This document shows, piece after piece, positions 33,305-44,571 of a stretch of 64,000 bases of DNA. Position 1 is the stretch's first letter. Every line of letters begins with the position of its first letter. The DNA is from Sinohyriopsis cumingii (lineage: Eukaryota; Mollusca; Bivalvia; Unionida; Unionidae), in assembly GCA_028554795.2 (NCBI GenBank), contig CM068842.1, forward strand, positions 51,577,574-51,641,573, given 5' to 3'. The position numbers and the translations under genes were made by a program. The notes beneath the pieces were generated by a model, which did no database searches, was not told the DNA's origin, and saw only the letters and a list, made by a program, of their open reading frames with translations.

Positions 33305-33440
33305 ACCTTAACCTCTCACGGGTCGATGGTTCTTTCCGGGGGTTTTCCCAGTTTCTTCCTCCACCATTAATACTGGCTTCCATGTATAGCCTATCATGTG
33401 CTGAAAAATGGTGTTAAACCCCACAACAACAGCAACAACA
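33305..33440 (+). repeat. SINE-B copy, 5'-truncated
   Basis: CCGGGGGTTTTCCCAGTTTC, then CTCCACCATTAATACTGGCT, CTATCATGTGCTGAAAAATG and GGTGTTAAACCCCACAACAA match the 3' half of SINE-B in sense direction, ending in CAA repeats. It splits the GGTCAAGGTCA-type repeat. Confidence 0.75.
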
Positions 33441-33800
33441 TACCTTGACCAAACTTTGTCGATGGCACGGTAAGAAAGACGGCAGTCAAAACGTTAAAGG
33501 TCAAGATTACTGGCCGAAAAAAAAGAAAAATAATTTCACAAAATAATGCTAGTTCAGTGTCACATACATGGCCCAAAATTGTTGTATGGCTTGCACAGGA
33601 AGAAGCCTATCTGTTGCATAGTCAAAAGGGCATAGTTCAGGCTCACTCTGACTGACAGAAGAAAAATGGTTTCTACAAAATAATTTTAGCTGTTTCTTTT
33701 ACCTTGACCAAATTTTGTAGATGACTTGCTTTTGAGAACATCTGTTATTTTAGGTTTGAAGGGGAAAAAGGTCAGCATCACAATTATTCCAACAAGAGTC
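33441..33800. repeat. Degenerate repeat (GGTCAAGGTCA family), part 2
   Basis: ACCTTGACCAAA(C/A)TTTGT then (A/C)GATG(A/G)C, TAAAGGTCAAGATTACTGG and AAAAAT(A/G)(A/G)TTTC(A/T)ACAAAATAAT repeat twice in about 250 bases, continuing the array interrupted by the SINE. Confidence 0.65.
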
Positions 33801-34590
33801 ACTCATATGCCATATATCTAGTCCAGTGTTCATTAGCAACTGCAATTTTAGCTAACTTGCATATCAAACAAGGAAGAAAACTACTGGTTTGGGTTCAAGG
33901 GATCAGTTGTCAGGTTGACAACAACAGTGACAGTAAGTGTATACATGGGTACTACATCTGTAAGCATTTTGGGAATATCCAATCAGAGAAAGAAAATCCA
34001 ATCAGAGAAAGAGAGTTTAAATAAAAAGTTATAATGATACTATTTTTACAACAAGGCAGTATTGAATATTTAAATTGTGTCATTGCAATGAGTAGAAAGT
34101 GTATTTGATCCAACAAATTTATATTGAGAAATTAATTTGGTTAGTTTTCCATTTTCTTAAGTAAAATATTATTATGAAATTATTGTTCCACACACCTTTT
34201 TGTTTAATGATGTTTAAATGAGAGCTGACAATATTTTGAAAAACTTGACCCATAGAAAAGTTTGTTGTCCCTGCTTTGTTTGAAGATAAAGTTAGGATTT
34301 TGTAATCATGCTTCTCTATGAGCTTACAAGTTCATGCTTGTGTAAGTAGTGTTATGCAGCTTTTCTTGAACCATTAAAATGGAAACTTGAAACTGGGATA
34401 AGGAGATGGTCCATCAGTAGGCACAGTCATTTCAGAATATGGATCCAAGGGTTGGAGCATGTGGATCACAGGGTGATCAAAACATTTTTAAACAATCCAC
34501 AAAATATTCACCTAGAAATCCACCATCTAAAATCTCAATAACTTTGCTGCACACAAATTTTTAACAGGGACATTAGGCATGTTCATCTAC
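33800..34590. other. Intergenic, nothing further seen
   Basis: No gene. A short direct repeat CCAATCAGAGAAAGA occurs twice near 33980-34010. Confidence 0.4.
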
Positions 34591-34599
34591 TCCAAAAAT

Positions 34600-35595
34600 A
34601 TTTTAATTTCCATACAGCCTTGCATTGTCTACATGTACTTTCTGTACAGCCTTGCATGGTATAAATATACTTTCGGTACAGCCTCACATTGTCTACATGT
34701 ACTTTCTGTACAGCCTTGCATTATCTGTATTTACTTTCCATACATACCGCTCCAGTGGCCTAGTGGTTAGAGCGTCCGCCTCAGATGCGGGAGGTCGTGG
34801 GTTCAATCCCCGGCTGAGTCATACCAAAGACTTACAAAAATGGTACTAACAGCTGCCTCGCTTGGTGCTCAGCATTAAGAGGTTAGTGTTAGGACTGGTC
34901 GGCCTAGTGTCAAGATAATGTGACTGGGTGGGACATCATGCTACATGTCTGCGGCATGATGCCCCAGTGCTAGACATCACTATAAACTGCCACACTGCAG
35001 ACATCGTAGCGATATGACTGAAAAATTGTTAAAGCTACTTTAAAAATCCAAATCACACACACACACACACTTTCCATACAGCCTTGCATGGTATAAATAT
35101 ACTTTTGGTACAGCCTCACATTGTCTACATGTACTTTCCATACAGCCTTACATGGTATAAATATAATTTTGGTACAGCCATACATTGTTTACATGTACTT
35201 TCCATTCAGTCTCACACTGTGTACATGTACTTTTCTTAGTCTTGTGCTGTCTACATGTACATTCCATACAGCGTCACACTGTGTACATGTACTTTTCTTA
35301 CAGTATTGTGCTGTCTACATGTACATTCCATACAGCCTCACAGTGTACATGTACTTTTCTTAGTCTTGTACTGTCTACATGTACATTCCATACAGCCTCA
35401 CACTGTGTACATGTACTTTTCTTACAATCTTGTACTGTCTACATGTACATTCCATACAGCCTCACACTGTGTACATGTATTTTTTCTTACAGTCTTGTAT
35501 TGTCTACATGTACTTTCCATACAGCCTCACACTGTGTACATGTACTTTCCATAATGCCCTGCATTGTCTACATGTACTTTAATATTAAAGTCCTT
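34600..35595. repeat. Minisatellite (CTACATGTACTTTCCATACAGCC)
   Basis: Units of about 34 bases in a higher-order unit of about 65-70. The core GTCTACATGTAC(A/T)TTCCATAC alternates with GTGTACATGTACTTTTCTTA. About 20 core copies are present. The array is split by a SINE-A at 34744-35068. Several frames are open through it (for example 35185-35634) for lack of stop codons in the unit. I do not regard these as proteins. Confidence 0.92.
34744..35068 (+). repeat. SINE-A, full-length, inserted in the minisatellite
   Basis: The tRNA-like head has an A box (TGGCCTAGTGG) and a B box (GGGTTCAATCCCC). A long body follows: CTGCCTCGCTTGGTGCTCAG, TTAGTGTTAGGACTGGTCGG, GCGGCATGATGCCCCAGTGC, CATCGTAGCGATATGACTG. 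The tail is AAAAATCCAAATCACACACA. ACTTTCCATAC stands on both sides (34733-34743 and 35069-35079), as expected for a target-site duplication, although the array itself also contains this motif. It is the reference copy for the family in this window. Confidence 0.9.
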
Positions 35596-35810
35596 ATGCA
35601 AATTATGTCTAACCAACAAGGTTTAAACGTTTGAATTTATTGGCCACAACCTTTGATCAGATTTGGTCAAGTGTAAAGAAATTTAAAAGAATTAAAAAGA
35701 ATTTTTTAAAAAATCAGTAAAATTGCTAATGATGCAAATCTGAAAACTTGGTAAAAGTTCACATTTGTATAAAAATCTGTAGGTAGGCTTCCTTTTCACC
35801 GACTGGTTAG

Positions 35811-36062
35811 GTCTCCTTTGCATGCATGTAAAGTGGATTACTGTGAGATGCACAGAGTCACTTTGCATACATGTAAAATGGGATAAAGATTTTTGAGAGA
35901 ATGAAAGGGTCACTTTGCTTACATGGAAAGTGGAATAAAGATTACAGAGAGAAGCACGGGGACACTCTGCCTACATGTATAATGGTATAAAGATTACTGA
36001 AAGAAGGACAGGGTCACTTTGCATACATGTAAAGTGGAATAAAGATTACTGCGACAAGCATG
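35811..36062. repeat. ~53-bp minisatellite, about 5 copies
   Basis: CACTTTGCATACATGTAAAG then TGG(A)ATAAAGATTACTG and AGAGAAGCACAGGG repeat from 35811. The ACATGTA core resembles that of the 34600-35595 array, so the two may share an origin. Confidence 0.88.
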
Positions 36063-36069
36063 CGGATAA

Positions 36070-36640
36070 AGCCGCTTTCCAACAGACTTACAGTTGTTTG
36101 TGACTATCTTCTTAATCAGGAGATAATGGGAGATATAAGATCAGCTTTTCTATATCAGTCATCATCTAATACACCTGTAAAATCTTGTTTTATTCTAGTC
36201 TATATCTTATTAAACTTTCCAGTTTTATATACTTTTGTTGTTTCTGACAACTTTCAGCACATGGTCAACTACCTGGATATGGTTCCATTTTGAAGAGTTA
36301 ACATTTAGTTGAATAAAATATGGGTTGGATGGAGATTGTGTGTAACATGCAGTAATATATCAATCCTTGCTTTATGATGTGGTTTTTTTACTGTCCATTT
36401 ATTGCATCTTCTGTGGTAATTCACTTACATGTATGATGGACAAATGTCCTTCACATCATCTGAACTAGAGTAACCACTATAGAACTCTTTCTTTCTGTAT
36501 AATGTGTACCAGGACTATTAATGAAAGGAAGTCAACAAACTGCTTATTTTACAGCTCAGTTATAGTTAAAATAGTGTTTGTGCCAAAAGTATGTGAAAGT
36601 ATGAGAATGCTGAATACTTTATGGTTTGTTTTTATTTTAT
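36070..36640. other. Intergenic, nothing seen
   Basis: Unremarkable AT-rich DNA between the minisatellite and a SINE-C copy. Confidence 0.4.
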
Positions 36641-36644
36641 TTTA

Positions 36645-36825
36645 TTGGTTTTATTAAAACATTCAGCACATGATTTGCAATGTCATGCCAAAACAATGGG
36701 AGCTAATTGCCTTTCCTAAAGACAATGTCAACCCAGGAAGATCTGATTGGAAATTGAGCATGCAATCTTTGGATTATGAATCAGGTGCTCTACTAAATGA
36801 ACTACTGTTGTCCCCAGGTATTTTG
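36645..36825 (-). repeat. SINE-C copy, reverse
   Basis: The reverse complement shows a tRNA-like head (TTTAGTAGAGCACCTGATTC) followed by ATTGTCTTTAGGAAAGGCAA and TGCTGAATG. The AAAGGCA(A/C)TTAGCTC landmark is shared with the copy at 22450-22622. Confidence 0.6.
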
Positions 36826-37091
36826 TGGAAAAGTAAACTTTAAGTAAATTTTATATAACAATGCCGTAAGTTTTACACTTCGCTTTTAATTTCCTAGGTC
36901 AGAGTAAAGATATACAAAGAAAATTTACAATTAGAAAATTGCCATGAATAATCTTATACTTTTGTAAAAAGATGTTCACGACTTCTTCAACCATAGCACT
37001 GTAGGATGTGGGTCCTTATTAGAAAACATCCATCATGGCATGATTTTAGTCAAAATGAAGTTCACCACACTCAGTGCATGACAGTACTTAA

Positions 37092-37097
37092 TTTATT
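37092..37097 (-). terminator. Candidate polyadenylation signal of the death-domain gene
   Basis: TTTATT on the + strand is AATAAA on the - strand. It lies about 92 bases downstream of the stop codon at 37189, a normal distance for a short 3' UTR. Confidence 0.5.
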
Positions 37098-37188
37098 GTG
37101 TCTCTCAAACGTCTGTCATGAGAATGCTGGAAAGACGCGAATCAGATGGTCCCAGTACAAATGTTCTGGCCTGAAATGACTAAATATA

Positions 37189-37571
37189 TTAAGAACTGAA
37201 CGCATCCGCAGTGAGTTCTGCATGATTTGCGTGCTTGTCGGTTATTACATCTGCAATATCACCTCTGCCAATTTCTTTCAGTGCACGTTCCAGATCTTTG
37301 ACCTTTTCCTTATCCTTGGAATTGACACGGAGCCTTTTCCAGTGGAGTAAAAGCCTCTGAGTGGTTTCAACACGCATGTTGTCGGAAGCATTTATTAAAC
37401 CCATATCCGAGGCTTCGTTGGCAATTTTGACAATAGTTGTGTTGGGGATGTTCAGGTACATGGAGAGAATTAATCCATTGAGCTTCTCAGCACCAACTTC
37501 ACGTGCAAGCACTGCAAGGCTTCCGTCTGTCAAAACGGCTGACTCTTTATTCTTTGATGTAGTGGTGGACG
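37189..37571 (-). CDS. Death-domain gene exon 2
   Basis: On the - strand the acceptor CTATTTCAG is followed by CGTCCACCACTACATC. The exon enters with two bases that complete a Pro codon, then encodes 126 residues and TAA (37191-37189). The frame is also open a little upstream of the acceptor, but that part lacks an ATG. The exon holds the whole death domain. Confidence 0.87.
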
Positions 37572-40206
37572 CTGAAATAGAGACCATAGATTTAGAATGA
37601 TCATGCAAGCAAGCCGACTTCTTTCGGGTAACTGAAGCTATTATAGTGTGATTTGGATAAAAAAATTTAACGTAGCTTTAAAAAAATTTCAGTCATATCG
37701 CTACGATTTCTGCAGTGTGGCAGTTTATAGTGATGTCCAGCAGTGGGGCATCATGCCGCAGACATGTAGCGCGATGTCCCACCCAGTCAAATTATCCTGA
37801 CACCAGGCCGACCAGTCCTAACACTAACTTCTTAATGTTAGTTATAACATTAATAATAACAATAATGTGTTGTTTGTTTGTTTGTTGTTTTGTTGTTTTT
37901 TTTGTGTGGTTATTTTTATTTTATTACCATCATATCCCAACATCTTCGGATTTTGAATATAGTTTTAAGATGAATTTATCTTTTGCTAAATAAATGACCA
38001 GATCATCGAATATATGGGTCAGGCTTGACAGGCAGGTTATGGTCAGCTACTTTTTTGTTAAATTTCAATAAGCTGTAGTGCATATTTTGAAGTTAACGAA
38101 AGGTCACGTACTCGTATGTGTTATTACAGTCACGGATACTTGGTAATGGGTGGGGTATGCATAAAATCTGACAACTTGCAACAAAATGCTGCATGACAGA
38201 CTGTTTAGCCCATCATGTGATGCGAATAATCCTATATATCACAACTTGGCAACTGATTTTGTTGATCTTAATCTAAATCATATTTTAATCTGAAGTCCAT
38301 TAAACTGCTAATTTTGAATATGATCACTTCACAAACCAAAACCATTAAGTCAAAAAGTTGACAATTAAATTCTTGATAAAATCTAGCAACGGTGTTGATA
38401 TTATGTTTGTTTCGTTAGCCATCTTTTCCTTGTACAGAAAATCATAAGAGTTCAATTTTTATGCATTTACATAAACTTTCAGTTGCAGATGGTTAGAGCG
38501 TCCGCCTCGAATGCGGGGATCACGGGTTCGAACCGCCCCCGAGTCATACCAAAGACTTATAAAATGGTACTAGCAGATGCATCGCTTGGCGCTCAGCATT
38601 AAGAGGTTAGTGTTAGGACTGGTCGGCCAGGTGTCAGGATAATGGGACTCGATGGGACATGATGCTACATGTCTGCGGCATGATACTCCAGTGCTAGATA
38701 TCACTACAAAATGCCACACTGCAGACATCGTAGCGATATGACTAAAATTATTAAAGCCAGATTAAAAATCCAAATCACACACACAGTTGCATAATATATT
38801 CACGCAACCAGCCAAAGCACCATTTGTTTTGCAACTTGCATACAACGTGCAGAGAGCCAACATGAGCACCGGCATGGGGCGCGAGGGAATTCAGACACTA
38901 AATTATAATATTTTTTTTATTTTTTTATTTTTTTGTGTTACATTTACATTACATAAAGTTGTTCTTAAAATGGATATATCATTCTCCACATGAAAAAATA
39001 TTGTAATTGCATAGACAAGGCATGTCAGATGTATGCCGAACGTCATGAACGCAATTCGTAAACGAGTTCAGCTAAATCGAAGTGAGTAGGGTGGGGATGG
39101 TGGAAAAAGCTATGAATTGAACATCATATTAAACAACGATATAGTACAAAAAATTAAACTAGCTCTAGGATTTTGTTCAGTTTACCCAATCTAACTGTGA
39201 TGACCTTTATGTTCACGAAATTTGGTGTATATAATGCCCAGGCCATATGCAAATTTATCCACAACCTAATAAAAATACAACCATGCATTTTGAAAGATAA
39301 ATTAGTCTAAATTAATCGTGATGTGTCAACTTTCCTCGACCGCTAAGGTTGCCTAAGTGGTTAGAACGTCCGGCTCAGATGCGGGAGTTAGCGGGTTCAA
39401 ACCCCGGCCGAGTTTTTCCAAACACATAATTATACTTGCAGCTGCTTTGTTTGGCGCTTGGTATTAAGAGGTTAGAGTTAGGATTGGTCGGCCTGGTGTC
39501 CGGATAACGTTACTAGGTAGGACATGATGCTGTATGTCTGCGGCATGATCCCCCAGCGCAAGAACTCTTTAAACTGCTCTTTGTTTAAACGCTCTTAATC
39601 AACAACCAAATGGCTTGGACAAAATCATTTATTTAAGGGAGATGACTGGTCAAGTTAAGTCAAATATTAAATACAAAAAAAAATCCACAACAACAAAAGT
39701 CGAACACGGGTTGAATGAGAGCTTGCTGTTTCATGATGTGATGTGGCCATTATGAAAATGTATTATATTGGCAAACAACTTCCTGATTATGATCTGTAAC
39801 AAAGTAGTCAAACGTGCTTTGAATGTCACCTTTATTATATAACCATATGCCTTAATTTAAAATAGATGAAATGTACAGATCTTGTTTTTGCCTTATATCT
39901 TTTCTGGGAGATAATACTCGGTTGGAAGGTAAATACAACGTTTGCTAGGTAGTATTTTGGAATCGTGTTACCTGGAAAGACCATTTCAATAGTACTATGT
40001 CATACACGCTATAAAATGTGGACACCTTAGAAACTGACGCGAAGCAAGAACTTCGATTCAGCCTATCGAGTGAATCTAGTTTTAATAACAATTAAAAGAA
40101 ATGTATGTGCACTCTGATGAAAATCAAGTGTTTGCTTACGTCTAGATGCTGGCGTCGGCGTTTTCTTCTTTGTGGGCGATTTGGTTCCTTTCGCAATTGG
40201 CGGCAT
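37189..40206 (-). CDS. Small death-domain protein, two-exon gene
   Basis: Joining exon 1 (40206-40140) and exon 2 (37571-37189) gives a 149-residue protein with a start ATG and a TAA stop. Residues 1-30 are basic and proline/serine-rich (KGTKSPTKKKTPTPASR), perhaps a nuclear-localisation or flexible tail. Residues about 39-133 form a death-fold domain: LAVLAREVG in helix 1, a central NNMRV-type loop, TTQRLLLHWKRLR in helices 4-5, and LERALKEIGRGDIADVI in helices 5-6. The LL.HWK and L..AL..IGR.D.AD.. patterns are the Death (not DED or CARD) signature. There is no kinase, ankyrin, TIR or caspase part, so it would act through homotypic death-domain contacts, probably as an adaptor or decoy in apoptosis or innate immune signalling. 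Which partner it binds cannot be told. The 2.57-kb intron holds two SINE-A copies and a truncated one. Confidence 0.85.
37646..37840 (-). repeat. SINE-A copy, 5'-truncated
   Basis: Reverse-oriented 3' part of SINE-A: GTGTGATTTGGAT, CAGTCATATCGCTACGAT, GGGGCATCATGCCGCAGACA, CCAGTCCTAACACTAACTTC. It stops before the tRNA-like head. It lies in the death-domain gene's intron. Confidence 0.9.
37850..38478. other. Intron of the death-domain gene, nothing further seen
   Basis: (TTG)n/(TTTTG)n-rich stretch at 37868-37910, then plain AT-rich DNA. Confidence 0.4.
38488..38783 (+). repeat. SINE-A copy with target-site duplication
   Basis: Head (GATGGTTAGAGCGTCCGCCT.., CACGGGTTCGAACCGCCCC), full body, and tail (AAATCCAAATCACACACACA). 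CAGTTGCA occurs on both sides (38480-38487 and 38784-38791), consistent with an 8-bp duplication. A few 5' bases of the head are missing relative to the copy at 34744. Confidence 0.9.
39340..39580 (+). repeat. SINE-A copy, diverged and 3'-decayed
   Basis: Head GTTGCCTAAGTGGTTAGAAC and GCGGGTTCAAACCCCGGCCG, then GTTTGGCGCTTGGTATTAAG and TAGGATTGGTCGGCCTGGTG. The 3' end fades after GCGGCATGATCCCCCAGCGC. Confidence 0.85.
39600..40130. other. Intron 1 of the death-domain gene, proximal part
   Basis: No feature seen other than the donor at its right end. Confidence 0.4.
40140..40206 (-). CDS. Death-domain gene exon 1 with start codon
   Basis: On the - strand ATG at 40206-40204 begins MPPIAKGTKSPTKKKTPTP. 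The exon has 22 codons plus one base before a GTAAGC donor (40139-40134). Upstream the frame stays open but contains no further ATG before a stop, so this start is the best choice. Confidence 0.8.
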
Positions 40207-40299
40207 GATTCTTTGCACTGATTTTTGTTTTGCAATGGATTGTCCAACTATGCTCCGATTCAGTTTCGTGGTAAGCAACTCAAATCTATATACATAAAA

Positions 40300-41680
40300 G
40301 GCAGAAAAGCCAGCGCAGTGTTGCAGAATATTGAACTGTTTGAGAAGTAATCAATATCGTTGTTGGTTCACTGCACACTTAGACTTAGTCTATTCGAGGT
40401 GATCCGGGTAAACGCAGTGCTGTTAACCATGGATAAAAAGTTTATTTTTTTCCGTCTGTTTTCTTTCCAGTTTAGCAAAGGAAAATGTAATGAAATATTG
40501 ATCTTAATCAGTGAGAAATCCTTGAAAAGAAAATGTCACAAAGTGTGAATGACATAATATGGATTAATAGGATATGTATTACAGAACACTGGCCAGTTGT
40601 GACAAAGTAATATTTTACATGGAAATGGGAACCATGCCTAATACGTTATGAAATTTGGTGTGTGAATTCCTTGCGATATTTTGACAGGTAAATGTGACCG
40701 ACAGCAACTGCGATTGTAGAATATCACAAAATCTTCACATTGTCTAATTTAACTTAGGTTTGGTTGTTTTCGAGAATAATGTAGAAAGTGGCAAATATGG
40801 TTGCATTAAATAACAGTCATTTATGGTGATTCTTGTTTGGGTTTTGAAATCACTGACATTGCCAAGTTCGCGCACTCCTACCTTGCTCCGCGCAAACTTT
40901 ATTCATTGGCTGATAATGCTGTTAAAGGTGTACTTTTCTGCTCTGAAATATATCATTAAATCTTGCATGATCGATCCTTTTTCGTCAGATTTGACATTAT
41001 GCACTTGTTCGTACATTTTTTAAATTTTTTGTTTTGAAAACTACTTTTTTTAAATACCCCTATTTAGAACATTTTTGTGTAGCAAATATTTCCTAACTGC
41101 AATAATAACTATAATGTACTGCTTATTGTATAAAAACGAATGCCAGATCTTTTAGGAAAGACATTTTGATCCATCCACCCCACCCCCACCCCCACCCCCC
41201 GATTCGACCTATTTGTGAAAAATTGCTCGTCTGTGCCCCAGCAAACGGTTGCACGTAGCAAACCATGCTTTATTCCAATATATCAGTATCATAATTTTGG
41301 TTCAAACCTGTAACTAAGCACGTGTAAAGTATTGGAACCAAAAGACGAAGCCAGATGGTACAATGTGTTCAGAATACTCTGGCGAAGTTGAAATGTGCCA
41401 AACCGTGCGTGAATTTTATTCTTTATAAACTAATTGATTATTCAAAAATGACTGACAGAACTCTAGCTTTCCCTCAGTTTTGATACTTTAAGCAACTAAT
41501 GCCTCCACATATTTGTCAAATTCCGTGCTTTGATGTACTGCTGTCGCTAGAACTGGCATAACAAAACTAGACCCAACTGTCACGTAAAATTCCAATGGTT
41601 AAATCCGTCGCAGAAAAAAAAAAGTTACAAGCGTAAAATTGTCTGAAATCTATCTGATTATGCAAACATAGTTATTACCG
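40300..41680. other. Intergenic, no gene seen
   Basis: Upstream flank of the death-domain gene. A C-rich CCCCACCCCCACCCCCACC tract lies at about 41178-41200. Short open frames have no recognisable content. No clear TATA box is placed to define a promoter. Confidence 0.4.
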
Positions 41681-41686
41681 CAGTTG

Positions 41687-41937
41687 TTGTTGTTGTTGTT
41701 CTAGGGTTTAACGCCATTTTCAGCACAAGATAGGCTATACATGGCGGCCAGTATAACTGGTGGAGGAAGAACCCTGGAAAACCCAGGGAAGAACCACCAA
41801 CCCACGAGAAGCTACTGGCAGGCTTTCCCACGTACCCACGCTAGCCGAGCCTTGGACTCGAACCCACGCAGACAGAGTTGATATGGCAGTGATCCGGAAC
41901 GGTGAGCGCTTTAGACCACTCGGCCACTCGGGGCCCC
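41687..41937 (-). repeat. SINE-B, full-length, with 11-bp target-site duplication
   Basis: The reverse complement begins with a Leu/Ser-type tRNA-like head, GGGGCCCCGAGTGGCCGAGT with A box TGGCCGAGTGG, and has B box GGTTCGAGTCC. The body contains GTGGGTTGGTGGTTCTTCCC. It ends in (CAA)n, seen as TTGTTGTTG at the left. TACCGCAGTTG stands on both sides (41676-41686, 41938-41948). It is the reference copy of SINE-B here. Confidence 0.93.
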
Positions 41938-41949
41938 TACCGCAGTTGC

Positions 41950-43660
41950 TAATTAGATATTACAGTGGCGTTACTTTGTACCCCCTCCTCACAATAAGAC
42001 AGTCGCCGAGAAACCGGATTGCATACAGCATGAATTTAAGGAATTGACTCTATCACCAGTCCGCCAACTCACCAATCTGTACATCACAGCTATGAACCGG
42101 CCAATCACGCGTCAGCAGCGATTGCTGATAGGAACCAATTAAAATACACAAGCCTTAGACATTCAAACAACTTGCCACATTTATTCTGAATTATATATTA
42201 AATGACCATAAGTATCCAACACAATACCAAGGTCCGAATTTAATTACCCAAAGTCATGCTATACTTGAAAATTTCGTTAAAAAAATTACAAGTAAAATCT
42301 TCATTATGCTAAAAATGAGGTAGTTAAATATCTATAGCTGTAAAATCAATAAAAACAAATACAAAGTGACATATTTAAGGAAAAGGAAATGCCAGTTCAG
42401 ATTATTGTGGATACATGAAAATTTTCACCAGTACGATCACTTGTGAACTACCACGTTGTCCCCGATTTCATACCCGATGTTGTTTTGCCTTTTTGTTTTA
42501 GTTGCCTTCCACAAATTTATTCGCTGTTTTCTCAGAGTACATTTTCATTCATCTAAAGAATCAAATGTGCGCCAACAGTGTTGTGATTCTTAATGGATTA
42601 TATTGGGCCAATTTTATAATTTCTCATGTAACAGATGTACTGAGAAATGTTAATTGAAGTGTAATAACTAGTGTCTCGGAGAAAATTTGTGCGAACTATA
42701 AGACTAGCCACGCCCAAGTTTGAGCACAGTTCGAGAGTAAAAGGGGAGAGTTAGATCCGGGAACTATTTGGATGAGGTGGAAATTTAGTCTTTTTTGTTC
42801 ATACTGTCACCAAGTTAGGAAACCGTTTTGCAATTCCAACCGAATTCTACACTTAAATGATGTTGTACAGGTATCGCCGAAGGTCTTGAAAACTCTCAAT
42901 ACGTTGACGGAGATTAATCAAGTATGGAGACTTGAATTTTCTGTCAAATTGGGATGTGTGTACCGATTAAAACATCAGCATTCACCACGTTGAATGGGAG
43001 ACAACAAACAACAGCTCTTGACGTTTGAAAATGAAAACACCTGTTAGAAGTAAATGTATCAAACTATGACAAATTAAATAAGGGCCATGCCGCGGTGGGG
43101 AAGGAGGAGGGGCACACATTTGGTTCAGAAGACTTTGTCCACAATATAAATTATAAGATTGTTTGCACGGTAGAACCCATTGGTGGGGATGGTGAAGTCA
43201 CAGCCATCTACAAAGAAAGTTTTCCTAAAGTTTTAACTGAAATTATTTTTCTAACATGTTTTACGTCCTTTGACTATGGCTAAGGTTTTGACAAGGGTGG
43301 TATTTAACGGTGAAGAGAACCGGCAACCATCCACATGGGATGACCAACCATGCATTCTTCCAAGTGTTTGACCAAGGTTTAATCATGTCTTATTGCAGCA
43401 ATATTCATCATAACGAAAAATTCACTTAAGGACGAAAATCAGTCGGTACACACTATTAAATGTGACCGTCCACACCGGAATATTCAAGTCAGGACACCGT
43501 CATTGACGTTTATGTAACAAGCGTGCCAGAAATTGCTGACCAGGTTTTTACAATGACTCAGCCCAAAGGCCTGAACTATGCTTAACAGGTGTTACAATGA
43601 CGTAACTCAAAGGGATAAAATCTGCTGTCTGCAGTGCATGCGGAAAGGAAAATATGACAA
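41950..43660. other. Intergenic, no supported gene
   Basis: Open frames 42772-42993 and 43095-43283 are short, with no recognisable domain or splice context. An inverted or direct TIR for the decayed element to the right was sought and not found. Confidence 0.35.
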
Positions 43661-43668
43661 TGCTGCAG

Positions 43669-43689
43669 AGAGAGAGAGAGAGAGAGATA
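43669..43689. repeat. GA microsatellite
   Basis: About ten GA dinucleotides. Confidence 0.9.
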
Positions 43690-44021
43690 TGTACTATAAA
43701 CAGGCAAATATATGGTGCAGTTGCTATATCATTTGAATGCGTCAAATGTTCATTATAGAAGAATAGAAAATGTAGGAATTTTCCGAAACAAATATAGAGC
43801 GCATTGATAAGTTGGTAAATTCTGCAGTGACCATATAAATAGAACGAAGCAAACTTGGACACATATTTGAGGCAAACAAAATTTAGAAATATTGTACATG
43901 AAAGAGTTTACCCTCAAAAGAAACATAACTCGCCCACTGTTCCTGACGTTATTGATGAGGTCAGTGAAGATAAATCAGAGCAAGTTAATTAAACAGGTGC
44001 TTTAGGGCCATAAGTATAAGA

Positions 44022-44273
44022 ATGACATCCCAACTCAATTTATGCTACAGAGCACATCACTGCATTGCAAGAGAGAGGCAGTGCAAGCATATAATGAAAT
44101 TTCTAGACGCTCTCTTCAGATACAAACTGGATAAAATTCACGACGACAGGTTAAACATTATTGAGTACATGTGGCAGTCATCCAAAATTTATGCTGCTGC
44201 CGTACTTGATGATGACTCATTCGAAAGACGTTTAACTCAGTACCGCAGAAGGATTTTGTTGTGGCTCCTCTGA
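44022..44273 (+). pseudogene. 83-codon open frame, first fragment of the decayed element
   Basis: Starts at an ATG and ends with TGA at 44271-44273. Polar, helix-prone, with FLDALFRYKLDKIHDDRLN and a basic C-terminus (RRLTQYRRRILLW). No recognised family. It may be a small intact gene or the remains of a longer one; I lean to the latter because the neighbours are all broken. Confidence 0.35.
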
Positions 44274-44439
44274 GATAGGCGTGGTCAATTATTTGGCAAG
44301 GATTGACTTCCAGTTTGTGTTTGCTATGGTACAATTGGGAGTGCAGCTAACAGAAAATATAGCGGTATTTTTGTAAAGTAGATAAACTCTCGCACGTCCG
44401 TAAAGAGAAAGCTCCATGACATTCGAATACAGAAGCCTT

Positions 44440-44571
44440 GTGATAACGGAACGCAACGAATGCAAGGCAACCTGCCTTGGAAAATAAGAACTCCGTGGCA
44501 GACCATGCCATTACGAGTTATGCAGAACGCGCACACAAATATTACGCGAGGGATTTTGGGCACGACATTGC
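44440..44571 (+). pseudogene. Coding-like fragment
   Basis: After TAA at about 44433, the frame reads through NKNSVADHAITSYAERAHKY and YARDFGHDIA to TGA at 44571. Amphipathic composition and Ala/Tyr/His patterning suggest real former coding sequence. There is no start codon and no known domain. Confidence 0.35.

Noticed and set aside
34750..34820. A tRNA gene
   Set aside because: The A and B boxes belong to SINE-A heads; the body and CA tail follow directly and the cloverleaf is incomplete. The same applies to the Leu/Ser-like head at 41.9 kb.
35121..35634. Open frames of up to 149 codons rich in Cys/His/Tyr/Thr
   Set aside because: Three frames are open at once because the ACATGTAC minisatellite lacks stops. 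No start context, no unique sequence.
41760..42047. 95-codon frame, and a similar one at 52173-52391
   Set aside because: Both are readings of SINE-B; their similarity to each other reflects the shared SINE.
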